Below are positions 48,000 through 58,544 of a stretch of DNA of 64,000 nt, piece by piece. Under the pieces are notes generated by a model that did no database searches, was not told the origin of the DNA, and was given only the letters and a program-made list of their open reading frames with translations. This stretch comes from Nageia nagi. Lineage: Eukaryota > Pinophyta. Position 1 is the stretch's first letter; each line of letters opens with the position of its first letter. The position numbers were made by a program, and so were the translations under genes. The DNA is taken from assembly GCA_050084985.1 (NCBI GenBank), contig JBITNC010000002.1, positions 1,860,001 to 1,924,000 on the forward strand, written 5' to 3'.

Positions 48000-48674
48000 T
48001 GTTAGAATTTGTAATGAAATATTGTGAATATCTAGACTCCTTGTAAATTCAATTAATCACTTAAGGGTATGTAGATACCTTAAATGATTAATAGAATTCT
48101 TTAATGTATAGACTTTGACTTTACCAAAGGAGTTAGTTGGTAGGTTGAAGTTTGGTGGTACATTTAATGTAACCCTAACCTTACCCTTGGGTTAAAGGAA
48201 GGTTAGGGAGGTGCTCTCAACCTATAAATAGAGGGCCTCTCCTCATGTAAATATATCTAAGTTTTGAGTAAGATTACTCTACTTGGTTGTGTAGGAGAGA
48301 GCTAGAGAATAGTTGTAAGAGAGACATAGATTTGAGAATAAGAGAGCTAGTTGTGGATGTACTCCCAAGGAGGGAGGAACCACATTATATTGGTGTCATA
48401 TTGTGTGAATGATGTTCTTAGAATTATAGATGTGTTATCTTGAGTTTCCTAGTCTAAGGTCCTAGAGGATTTGTTTAGGATAAGAATAGTTGTAAGAGAG
48501 ACATAGATTTGAGAATAAGAGAGCTAGTTGTGGATGTACTCCCAAGGAGGGAGGAACCACATTATATTGGTGTCATATTGTGTGAATGATGTTCTTAGAA
48601 TTATAGATGTGTTATCTTGAGTTTCCTAGTCTAAGGTCCTAGAGGATTTGTTTAGTTATAGTTCAAATCCTTCA
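48000..48674 (+). repeat. 5' LTR of Copia copy 2, with a 177-bp internal duplication
   Basis: It starts TGTTAGAATTTG and ends AAATCCTTCA. 48307-48478 is duplicated as 48484-48655, with a 5-bp filler GATAA (48479-48483) at the junction. Without this it equals the 498-bp partner LTR. The duplicated part lies downstream of the TATA box. Confidence 0.95.
48223..48230 (+). promoter_or_regulatory. TATA box of the 5' LTR promoter
   Basis: TATAAATA, in the context CAACCTATAAATAGAGGGCC, is conserved at the same place in the other LTRs of the family (55616-55623 and the complement of about 19293-19300). It should direct transcription of the element's genomic RNA, starting about 30 bp downstream. Confidence 0.75.
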
Positions 48675-48676
48675 TT

Positions 48677-48688
48677 TGGTATCAGAGC
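48677..48688 (+). promoter_or_regulatory. Primer-binding site, initiator-Met tRNA type
   Basis: TGGTATCAGAGC lies 2 bases after the 5' LTR. It is complementary to the 3' end of plant initiator methionine tRNA, the usual primer for Copia minus-strand DNA synthesis. It is intact here and has one change in copy 1. Confidence 0.9.
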
Positions 48689-49282
48689 TTGGTGTGGAAG
48701 CTCTTCTCCTTGGTGTGGAAGCTCTTCTCCTTGGTGTGGAAGCTCTTCATCCTTCTCAAATTTGAAGATCTTAATCCTAATCTTCATTGTGAGGTAAAAG
48801 GTTTGCAAAGGTATAACCTTCTATCCTTCTTTAACTAAGTTCATTATGATACTAATTTTTTTTTATGATTATGCTAGCTCAATGTCTTAGCAAAAATAAC
48901 TTCAAATACCATAATATATTTTTGCTACTCTCTTCTTACTAACAATATTTTATGTTAGTAATGTGTTTTAATGTACAAAGAAAATGAATTTTTTTGTGAG
49001 CAAAAATATATTATGATAGTATCTTATTGAAAATATTTTTTTCAATAGTCTTTTGTGAAAAATATCATAAAAAAAAAAAAGAGGGAGGAAGGTGAAATTT
49101 TTTACATATGTTATTGTAAAGTGGAGGACTTTATTTACAAGATTTTTACATATTTAAATAATTAGAGGAAATTATTTAAAATTTAAAGCAAATATAAGGC
49201 TCATTTTTTATTATTAAAATAAAAATGCAAGACTTTACAATTTTTTTAAAATATTTACTATTTATCAAAAATTATAAAATGT
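48689..49282 (+). other. Distal leader of Copia copy 2 with a splice-donor-like site
   Basis: Three short TTGGTGTGGAAGCTCTTC repeats follow the primer-binding site (48689-48748). GAGGTAAAAG (48791-48800) resembles a splice donor, and copy 1 has the same GAGGTAAAA. The remainder is AT-rich with poly-A and poly-T runs; no coding signal is seen. Confidence 0.6.
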
Positions 49283-49803
49283 TGGGGGAACACAAATGTG
49301 AATGGATCTGTAAATTGTTTGACAAAATGCCTCATCTAGATGCAGTCTTGTTTCCTCCTCTGTAATGAGCACAGGATATGCACCAACGTATCTTCCTTTT
49401 CCAAGGAGATAAAAAAAAAAAAAGGACTGCACAAAACGGTCAATCAAGAGAAGGGTCTGCAAGCTGTTTGACAGAATGCCTCGCGCGATCTTGGAAGCTT
49501 AGGGAAGGCCAAGTTCTTCTCCACACGCTGCTCTCCTCCTCTCTCACGCGCTGCTCGCACCAGCCTCTTGATCACAGCCTCCAGCCTGGCTCTACGTGCT
49601 GCTCCGCCATCTGCTCTCTTCTCCCTCGCCAGACCTGTCTCTCCTCGCGCGTGAGTTCTTTCATAGACTGCCATGAGTGCAGGATATGCACCACGGATCT
49701 GTACGTGCATGCATTATTTGAACAGATGCATGCTGCGCGCGCCATGCCTGATGCAGCCACAGTTTCCTGGACAACCATGATCGCAGGATACGCACCAAAC
49801 TAA
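49283..49803 (+). pseudogene. PPR fragment I carried in the Copia leader
   Basis: GSICKLFDKMPHLDAVL-like and VCKLFDRMPRAI segments, an AGYAP segment, and at the end HALFEQMHAARAMP then DAATVSWTTMIAGYAPN are PPR S-motif sequence. The segment is GC-rich from 49440, unlike the AT-rich leader on both sides. The corresponding leader of copy 1 lacks it. I infer that host PPR DNA was inserted into, or captured by, this element. Stops and shifts prevent expression as one protein. Confidence 0.65.
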
Positions 49804-50657
49804 TACATGATGCATGATTACTTAATTTTTTTTTTAAGTCATGAAATAATGCATGTTATGAATTAAATACTAAGTAGGCCTTAGTTCTTATGTTTAATTC
49901 ATTAAGTGCTTTGAGCAAAAATGCAAGATGTAAAAGTCCTTTAGGGGTTAGAACAAAACCCATTGGACTCAATTTTTTGGCCTTTTTAAGGTTTCAAGTT
50001 CGTGTGGATGGAGTAATTTTTCACCTTACTTTATATTTTTTGCACATTTGCTTATACTTGCAATACGCAAAAATGTGAAAAGTAACCCCTAAAATGAATA
50101 CATCCGCACGTATTTTCCACAACATGACTTGTTTGGGGAGCCATGAGGTGAGGACAGGGCAGACTGGAGCCCTTTTAGTCCGAAGAACCAAGTGGTGGTA
50201 AGTCCGTCTTAATTGCCCCTAAGACCTCTGTTGGATTGGACATAACTCTATTAGGTGGACAGGCATGTGTGTAGTGATACCACATGTCCGCACGTCCATT
50301 CAGGGATTATCCTGATAACCTAGGAGGAAAACTGAAACCCTTAATCAAGATAATTAAAATGGCCGGTCCAAGATACGTCGGATCCTTGGAAAATAGTAAG
50401 TACTTCTCCTTGTGAGAGTATATCACTGACCAAGGTGAACTGGTTGAGGACTGGTAGTACCTGGGCTCCACCTTGCGGGCATCCAGGTGAAGGCCTAATT
50501 CTATACAAGAAAACAACCCCAACTTTATCCTTCTATGGATCGTGGTTAATGAGTTTACACATGTGGGACATGTTTGCTTATTAGTTGTTTTATATGTATA
50601 GATGGAAAAATTGTAAAAGTTTACATTCTTATTGCATATTTATTTGTTTTTGTAGCA
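49804..50657 (+). other. Proximal leader of Copia copy 2
   Basis: It is colinear with copy 1 from about 49870 on, including the conserved CAAAACCCATTGGACTC and GGCATGTGTGTAGTGATACC blocks. It ends with a pyrimidine-rich tract and TTTTTGTAG (AG at 50654-50655) 2 bases before the gag-pol ATG. This resembles a splice acceptor and is matched by TTTATGTAG in copy 1. Confidence 0.65.
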
Positions 50658-53600
50658 ATGGTTGAAACCTTCGTTCCCAAGCACATACTCGATGGTTCCA
50701 ACTTTGGAATATGGGAACCACGTATGAAAGCCGAGTTACAAGCAAGAAAGCTATGGCAGACAGTTAGTGAAGATGCGGTTGCTCCTACCGATGAGAAGGC
50801 TCTTGAAGTATACAACTCAAAGAATGAGTTAGCAACTTCTATGATATACCGTGCAGTTTCAGATGATGTCCTTCTCATGATTTCTTCATCAACTTCAGCA
50901 AAGGAAGCTTGGGATAGGTTAAAGAAGATCTACCTTGGGTCCAAATTTTCAAGAAGGTTTACCATTCTACAAAAGTTGTTGCAGTATCGACAAAGTGAAG
51001 ATGAAAGTGCCTCCATCTACTTGAACAAAATCATTGACCTCAGGACACAACTGGTTGGTTGTGGATGCAATTGGATCAATGATGAGTTCATGGTCTTCAT
51101 CATTTTACAAAGCCTTACTTCAAAGTTCAGCAACTTTGTCACAGTTATGGAAACAAGGCTCGATGATGAAGAAGATGTCATCTCACTTGATAACCTTTCA
51201 AGACTTCTTCTAAAGCATGAGGAAACTTTGAACAAGAAAATGTTGAACCTTTCTCCAAAAGCAACCAAAACTCCTTTCAAGAAAAAGTTCAAACATTACA
51301 AATTCAAAGACAACAAGTCCTCATCTACCTTCAGGAAGTATGACAAAAAGGGCAACAACAACAACAATCATGGCAACTACAGGCACAGGAATGATAAAGC
51401 AGGATCCAGCAATCCAACACCTCAAGAAAAGTTTGATGGGAATTGTAACTTCTGTGGCATCTTTGGGCACAAAGAGTATGATTGTCGCAAAAAGAAATTT
51501 GCTCAAAAAGGAAAGGGAAATGCAAATGTGAGAACTTTCAATAATAAAAAGAAGAACAAGCATGCTGCTTCTGTTGCCTACTACTCAATGACTCAAACTA
51601 TTTCAAATGACTGGATTGTTGATACAGGATGCACTAATCACATGTGTTATGAAAAAGATAAGTTTGAAAACTTTCATAAGTACAAAAAGGATGCAGTTGT
51701 GATAGGTGATAATACAGTCCTTGATGTTCACGGAATAGGAAGTGTGAAGATTCATGGAAAGACTCTTGATAATGTCTTTTATGTGCCTAAACTAAGGATG
51801 AATCTCATCTCCGTGATTCAAATTACAAGGAAAGGATGCTCATTTGAGTTTACCTCACACTCTTGGTGTGTTAAGAAAGGACTTGCCACTTTGATGAAAG
51901 GATCAGTAAAGAATGACCTTTATATTGTGGATCAAGTACCTTCAAAGATTTGTCTTGCTACAAATGTTTGTTCAAAAGGTAATCTTTGGCATCAACGATT
52001 AGGACACCTTAACCACAAGAGTATTCAAGCCATGAAAACTCAAGAACTTGTGGAAGGTTTACCTAATATTTCACCCACAGTTGGTCTTTGTGAAAGGTGC
52101 ATTCTAGGAAAGATGCATAGGCAAAAGTTTGAAAAAGATAAGGCAACTCGGGCTACTTGTCCTCTTCAGCTTGTGCATTCAGATTTGATGGGTCCTTTTC
52201 AGACTAAGTCACTAGGTGGAGCTTCTTATGTTCTGACCTTCATTGATGACTTCAGTAGGATGACATTTGGTTATCTACTTGAGCACAAGGATCAAACTTT
52301 TGACAGGTTTCAAGACTTCAAGGCACTTGTTGAAAATCAAACTGATTTTAAGATCAAAATGCTGAGATCGGACAATGGGGGTGAATATAATAGCAATGAG
52401 TTTAACGCCTTTTGTGTTAAACACGGGATTAAGCGATAATTCACAATCCCTTACACCCCTCAGCAAAATGGAGTTGCTGAAAGGAAGAATCGCACCATTA
52501 TGGAAATGGCAAGATGCATGTTGGGTAACCTTCCTAGTTTCTTATGGGGCGAAGCTGTACACACTGCTATTCACACCCTAAATAGGTGTCCTACTAAGGC
52601 AGTTGAAGGTAAAACTCCATATGAAGCATGGACAGGAAAGAAACCTAACATCTCACACTTCAGGGTCTTTGGTTGTGATGCATTTGCCTTCATTACTTCA
52701 GAGAAAAGGAAGAAGTTGGATCATAGATCAGAAAAATGCATCTTTGTGGGGTATGATAATCAGCATAGAGGTTACAGGCTCTACTCCTCAGCCCATAAAA
52801 CAGTCTTTGTTTCTAGGGATGTCAAGTTCAATGAACTTCCTGAGGATTCGCCTTCTCATGATGAGGTATCTGCTTCAGATGATTCTTCACCTGCTCCTAA
52901 CTGGTTGGATGATAATGTAGAGAAGTCACCACAAGAGCAAAATTCTCCAGCTCAAAGAATTACAAGAAGTATGACCTTGAACAAATCCTTATTTGCCAAA
53001 ATTGATAATATGAATGAGCCATCAACTTTCAAAGAAGCTTCCAAGCAAGAGTGCTGGATGGATGCTATGAAAGTTGAGTATGAGGCGCTCATGAAAAATG
53101 AAACTTGGGATTTGGTTCCTTATCCCAATGCGAAAAATGTGATTGGAAATAAATGGATATACAAGGTCAAGTACAATTCTGATGGAAACATTGAAAAATA
53201 CAAGGCAAGGTTAGTAGCCAAAGGATTCGCTCAGAAATATGGTATTGATTATGAGGAAACCTTTGCTCCTGTAGCCAAGATGCCTACTGTCAGAATAATT
53301 CTTGCTCTTTCTGCAGCTCAAGGATGGAAAGCTTTTCAACTTGATGTCAAAAGTGCATTTCTCAATGGTGACTTGGATGTTGAAATCTACATGAATCAAC
53401 CAGAAGGATTTATTCCAGAAGGAAAAGAGTCTCTTGTGTGCAAACTAAAGAAGTCTTTGTATGGACTTAAGCAAGCACCTAGAGCATGGTACAAGAAAAT
53501 TTCAGGATTCTTTGCAGATATTGGTTTTTCCAAGTGCTTCTCAGATTCAGATCTATATGTACTCAATCAAGGAAACGATGTGGTCATAATTCTCCTTTAT

Positions 53601-54563
53601 GTGGATGATCTTCTCATAATAGGCAATAATATTGAAATCATCCAAGAGTGCATCTCCAAACTCAAGGCAACATTTGAAATGACTGATCTCGGTCTATTGC
53701 ATTACTATCTTGGGATGCAAGTATACCAACACAAAGATTGTACTTATCTTAGTCAATCTAAGTATATATCAGACATCTTGCAAAAGTTTGGAATGGAAGA
53801 GTGTAAATATGCTGCAATACCTGTTTCTCCTGGAATCGTTGTCTCACTGAGCTCAGATTCTCAGTTGGCTGATGCTACAGCTTATAGACAATTGATTGGT
53901 AGTCTTCTGTATCTGACTATCTCTCGTCCTGATATTGTTTTTGCAGTGAATCTCATGGCACGATTCATGCAAAAACCATATGTTGAACACCTCAATGCTG
54001 TTAAGCAAATCTTGAGGTATGTCGCAGGGACAAAGGATCTTGCTCTTAAGTATTCCCAAGTGCCCTCGATTGTTCTCTCAGGGTTCTCAGATTCTGATTA
54101 TGGGGGAGATAGAGATGATAGAAAATCAACCTCTGCATATGTGTTTAGCATTGGTTCAGGTGCTATCTCTTGGGCTTCCAAGAAGCAACCTACTGTGACT
54201 CTTTCTACCACCGAAGCCGAATATCGAGCCATGTCTGTTGCCGCCCAAGAAGCTATTTGGCTAAGACATCTTCTGAACGAAATTGGGTATAACCAAAATG
54301 GCCCATCTCTTATTTCGTCAGATAATCAATCAGCTATCTCTTTGGCTAAGAATCCTGTGTTCCATCAACGAACCAAACATGTGGAAATCCAAGCTCATTT
54401 TATCAGGGAGAAGGTTCTAGATGACATCATACACTTGCAGTATTGTCCATCTACTGCAAACTCCGCTGATTTGTTCACCAAGCCCCTTCCTGAAGCTCAG
54501 TTTTGCCAGCTTAGGGATTCTCTAGGGTTGGTGAAGTTGCCCTCAAGGGGGAGTGAAGTTTAA
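50658..54563 (+). CDS. Copia gag-pol polyprotein with one in-frame stop
   Basis: A single frame of 1302 codons starts at ATG 50658 (MVETFVPKH, matching copy 1). Domains by residue: gag (UBN2/DUF4219) 1-200; zinc knuckle CNFCGIFGHKEYDC from 263; aspartic protease with DTG at 322-324; GAG-pre-integrase LWHQRLGHLNH near 443 and CERC near 478; integrase core with D in HSDLMGPF, D in LRSDNGGEY and E in NGVAERKN (608); reverse transcriptase with YVDDLL from 981; RNase H with TTEAEYRAM near 1185; C-terminus LPSRGSEV. The only visible defect is TAA at 52437-52439 (codon 594), between the second Asp and the Glu of the integrase active site, where copy 1 has a Glu codon. The upstream product would contain gag and protease but only part of integrase. 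Confidence 0.93.
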
Positions 54564-54621
54564 ACTTTTGTTAGTGATGACAACTTCACCTCTAAGAGGC
54601 CTTTTTTGATTGTACATTCTA

Positions 54622-54906
54622 GACCTCCGTGGTAAGTTTGCTCTGCGTGACAAACTTGTTGTACAATTGTTGTTATAGAGTGTTGACTATTTTATACCTC
54701 AGTGGTAAGTTTGCTCTGCGTGAGAAACTTGTTGTACATTCTATACCTCCGTGGTGAGTTTGCTCTGCGTGAGAAACTCGTTGTACAATTTTTGAGCATA
54801 TAATTTAATATACCTCCATGGTAAGTTCGCTCTGCGTGACGAACTTGTTGTACATTCTATACCTCCGTGGTGAGTTTGCTCTGTGTGAGAAACTCGTTGT
54901 ACAATT
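54622..54906 (+). repeat. Five hairpin-forming repeats in the Copia 3' UTR
   Basis: Units begin ACCTC(C/A)(G/A)TGGT(A/G)AGTT at about 54622, 54696, 54745, 54812 and 54861, each followed by GCTCTG(C/T)GTGA and ending GTTGTACA. GAGTTT-G-CTC-TGCGT-GAG-AAACTC within a unit can form a 9-bp stem with one bulged G and a 5-base loop. Compensating variants (AAGTTT with AAACTT; AAGTTC with GAACTT) occur, which suggests that the stem matters. Copy 1 has only two units. Confidence 0.85.
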
Positions 54907-55383
54907 TTATGCTCTATTTTTATAATCAACACATGTCTATATAACAACAAGTGACTATGAGTGATGGCTTGGCATCTCCGTGATGACTCATAGTGCACCA
55001 TTGATCAGTTATTTATAAGATGGCATTATTTGATTCTCTTATTTGAATATATGATGCATCTAACTGATTTTGTTCATGAGTTGCTTGTAGCATGCAGGAT
55101 CTTCTTTAGAAATGCAGGTTACTCACCTTGTGAAAGCAAGCTCATGGAGACTCACATGTCAGCTTAAAGTTGATCGACTACTATGTACAGTGAAACCAGT
55201 TGTGGTTAATGATTGTATTGTAAACCATTTTTGTCAAATGGTAATGTAGTGAGTCTCATATTAGTTCTCAAAAAGATTCTCAAAAATATGTAAAAGTTCT
55301 CATCTCCACTTGTATCTCTATGGAGGAGAACTCTCTCTTACTCTCTCTCTTCTCTCTTCTACGCTCTATCCCAATATTGCATT

Positions 55384-55392
55384 AAGGGGGAG
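55384..55392 (+). promoter_or_regulatory. Polypurine tract of Copia copy 2
   Basis: AAGGGGGAG directly precedes the TGTTAG start of the 3' LTR. It is the primer site for plus-strand DNA synthesis and is identical in copy 1 (complement of 19524-19532). Confidence 0.85.
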
Positions 55393-55890
55393 TGTTAGAA
55401 TTTGTAATGAAATATTGTGAATATCTAGACTCCTTGTAAATTCAATTAATCACTTAAGGGTATGTAGATACCTTAAATGATTAATAGAATTCTTTAATGT
55501 ATAGACTTTGACTTTACCAAAGGAGTTAGTTGGTAGGTTGAAGTTTGGTGGTACATTTAATGTAACCCTAACCTTACCCTTGGGTTAAAGGAAGGTTAGG
55601 GAGGTGCTCTCAACCTATAAATAGAGGGCCTCTCCTCATGTAAATATATCTAAGTTTTGAGTAAGATTACTCTACTTGGTTGTGTAGGAGAGAGCTAGAG
55701 AATAGTTGTAAGAGAGACATAGATTTGAGAATAAGAGAGCTAGTTGTGGATGTACTCCCAAGGAGGGAGGAACCACATTATATTGGTGTCATATTGTGTG
55801 AATGATGTTCTTAGAATTATAGATGTGTTATCTTGAGTTTCCTAGTCTAAGGTCCTAGAGGATTTGTTTAGTTATAGTTCAAATCCTTCA
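55393..55890 (+). repeat. 3' LTR of Copia copy 2
   Basis: It is 498 bp with TG...CA ends and a TATA box at 55616-55623. It matches the 5' LTR base for base by eye outside the 177-bp duplication. The target duplication CTACA follows at 55891-55895, after which the Gypsy solo LTR resumes. Confidence 0.95.
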
Positions 55891-57378
55891 CTACAAACCC
55901 TACAAATTCCTCCTAATAATAATGCACAATATAATAGCACCAATGAATAAAATACAACTTGATACAACATGAGTACAAAGCTTCCAACACCAGTACATTA
56001 AACACATGGAACAACACAACAATGAGGGACACAATGAGCTATCTTTTAGTATGAGAGATAATGAGATACAATGGAGGTACAACCACATATCTAGGGTTCC
56101 AAACCCTCAACAAGATGAACACATAATGGGATTAGACTAAGTCCCTCAGTAACTCAAATCCCCTCCTGTAAAGGAGTCTCCTTGAATTCTAGCAACCTCT
56201 GAAGGTAGAAGCTCATCCTTGGAATTCCATTGGATGGGCTAGGTGACCCACCTAAGCTGTAGAATGTCAGGCTCCCAACCTTGCCACTCCTCTAGACATC
56301 ATCTAGGAATATTTTCTTAGCATTGCCAAGACTTGGTTTCTCGATTTAGTCTGGTATAGAAAGTATATGATAAATGGTAACCTCATAATGGAGCTCCATC
56401 CCCTATATATAGTCTCTCATGTCCATAAGCCATGCCTTGTTATCATCCCAAGCCTTTTCTAAAATACGTTGGGGTCAATAAGTCAACAATACCAACGTGG
56501 GGATCATATTGGCCCAGTATGCCAATGTGGGGGTCCCATTGGCCCAGTATGCCAACATGGGTGCCCCATTAGCCTAGTATGCCAATGTGGGGATCATGAA
56601 GGCCCTCAAGGTTGATGTGGGGTCCAAATGGCCTCTTGGGCTGATGTGGGGGTTTGTAAGGTCTCTTGAGCTAACATGGTGTATGTGGGGTCCTCCAAAT
56701 GCTGGTACGCTCCTCTGTGCACCTTGAACATGCATGACACATATCTACCTAAGGATTCCCATAATACGAGATAGTGCATTACATTACACAACATCATTAC
56801 TCAAAGAGAGACATCCCATTTCTAGGCTCATAATGGGGCCCACAAACCATAAGCTTTTGCTTGAGTTTCACAAGTACAACATGAATCATGAACATACACT
56901 AGAATATAAAGTGACCATGATACAATTTATCATTGGCCCAAATTGGATGTCACAGATATCCATAAAGTTTTTGACTGTATGACTAAACTAGACATCTTCT
57001 CATGGAATATGATAATTTTAGATTACCAAAGATATGGCTTTCCTCTATAGTAATTGATATTGTTACACCAAATGCAACAAACAACATAAGTAGTCCAACT
57101 AGATCAATCACCTTTCGCAACATCCTCAAAGCATGCACCAAATTGGGAGATATGCAACATGGTTTACACATACATCAAAGACTCTTTAAAAATGAATTTC
57201 TATACCATATTATGGTTGTGAATGCTCTTGTAGATATGTATGCAAACTATGGAAGCATTGAGAAGGCACACAAATTGTTTAACTGGTATCAATACTTTTT
57301 TTATGAATTATATCAGAATTTGCATTAGATTGTTTCAATTAACATCATAGTTATGTCAGAATTGTTAAGTGGTATTTG

Positions 57379-57560
57379 ACTCAAAGTATCTCTATTTCTA
57401 ACTCAAATTCCAACTCAAAGTACCTCTATTTTTAATGCAAAGTTTAACTCAAAGTATCTCTATTTTTGATGCAAATTCCAACTCAAAGTGTCTCTATTTC
57501 TAATGCAAATTCTAACTCAAAGTATCTTTATTTTTGACTCAAAGTGTCTCTATTTTTGCT
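57379..57560 (+). repeat. 34-bp minisatellite, four to five units
   Basis: ACTCAAAGT(A/G)(T/C)CTCTATTTNT begins at 57379, 57413, 57447, 57481 and 57515, exactly 34 bp apart, then at 57537 after a shortened 22-bp unit. It follows directly after the PPR remnant. Confidence 0.9.
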
Positions 57561-58544
57561 GTATTCTCTATCATGTTGTTTAGCGACATATGATATTAGG
57601 TCGTAGAGAAAACTTTGGAGAAAAAATATGAAGGTTTCTAATGCATGCTGTGACACAAAATTCATTTTATTTTATAGAGTTAGCAACTTATTTGTTGCCT
57701 CTTCCTTCCCCATGTGCATGGAAAAGCTCCTTTTCATAAACATCCAACATGGTGGTCGTTCCCTCCTTTACATGGATGGAACCTTCCCACATGCCGTCCT
57801 CTCCCTTCTCCTCCATGGGTGAGCTCATTTTTGATCCCATGGATGAATTTTAGGGTTTGTATTTGGATGGAGACTCTGTTTATTTTGACTCAATTTTTGT
57901 AGGGATATATTTGGTAGATTGACTTTATAGTTAATTAGTGGACCCCCCTTGTTATTTATGCTTTTGCATTTTAACTTAAGGGACTTTTTAAATTTTATAT
58001 AGTTTTTACTTAATTTTTAGGTTAAAGGTCCCATGCCATATTCTTTTTGAATATTTAATAAATCCCACTTACCATTGTAAGCATTAATTATGGGTTCACA
58101 TGTAAATCTTATTTTTTGCATTTTTATTGGTGATGATTTCTTATCTATACTTGTTCGTAGCTCCTTTCATAACAACTTCCTGCAGTCGAACTGATGAGCC
58201 CTTAATGGACAAAACTAGTTTTAGGCATGAAGCGTTGGAGTTTTATGGAAACTTCTTTCTCCATTTTTGTTATGAATTGTTTTAGCTTCTTCCTTATTTA
58301 CTCTTCGAAGCTACAAGTGATCTCAATATAATTTTAAACTATAATTTGTAAAACTACTAAGTGGTATTAAAAATTGATTTAATTTTTTTCAATAAAATGA
58401 TAAGTTTTAAAAAAAGGTTATTATTTATAATATAGGGGTTTACCATGAGGGGTTTAATAAATTAAAAGAAAACGTGGTAAATTTTTAAAATATGAGATTT
58501 TTAAAGAAGGCCATGAACGCACATGGTTTGAAGGCTTTCTATTA
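57561..58544 (+). other. Intergenic DNA including a direct repeat (57990-58350)
   Basis: 57990-58350 is the diverged partner of 46030-46440. The open frames at 57628-57822 and 57714-57902 overlap in different frames and resemble no known protein; I do not call a gene. The remainder is AT-rich. Confidence 0.5.

Larger units (their letters stand above)
48000..55890 (+). mobile_element. Young, nearly intact Ty1/Copia retrotransposon (copy 2)
   Basis: A perfect 5-bp target duplication CTACA flanks it (47995-47999 and 55891-55895). In order it has a 675-bp 5' LTR, primer-binding site TGGTATCAGAGC (48677-48688), a 2-kb leader, one gag-pol frame (50658-54563), a 3' UTR with five hairpin repeats, a polypurine tract (AAGGGGGAG, 55384-55392) and a 498-bp 3' LTR. 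The LTRs appear identical by eye apart from a 177-bp duplication in the 5' one. This implies recent insertion. The only coding defect found is one stop codon. It sits in the minus-strand Gypsy solo LTR. Confidence 0.97.
47817..56954 (-). mobile_element. Gypsy solo LTR, itself interrupted by Copia copy 2
   Basis: Removing the Copia element leaves 47817-47999 plus 55896-56954, about 1242 bp. It matches the LTR at 38776-40034 in reverse. On the minus strand it starts TGTGACATCC and ends GGATCCTCATA. It is flanked by GACAT (47812-47816) and GATAT (56955-56959), a 5-bp target duplication with one difference, located inside a PPR gene. There is no internal Gypsy sequence, so it arose by recombination between LTRs. 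30-bp subrepeats are visible at about 56480-56690. Confidence 0.85.
47581..57330 (+). pseudogene. PPR gene H, split by nested retrotransposons
   Basis: The 5' part (47581-47816) reads SLQLLQACITNNALLEAKFI, an IHKFLQDRLIHIY segment and VNYESLIDI; the 3' part resumes at 56955-56960 as HKVFDCMTKLDIFSWNMIIL. The join falls inside the PPR phrase ESLIDI/HKVFD and restores the frame across the insertion. Later, after two stops and a frameshift, FRNILKACTKLGDMQHGLHI and VVNALVDMYANYGSIEKAHK (57110-57285) complete an L and an S motif. The protein would have been an organelle-targeted PLS-class PPR protein. No DYW domain is visible after 57330. The split and the extra stops make it a pseudogene. Confidence 0.8.

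Noticed and set aside
57379-57560. Regularly spaced repeats that could suggest a CRISPR-like array.
   Set aside because: The units are directly contiguous without unique spacers and the genome is a plant; it is a minisatellite.
58185-58225. CTGATGAG...AAAAC (and TTGATGAG...GAAAC at 46262-46290) resembles a hammerhead ribozyme core.
   Set aside because: Stem II has a mismatch, the conserved GAAA is changed in one copy, and I find no complementary flanks for stems I and III.
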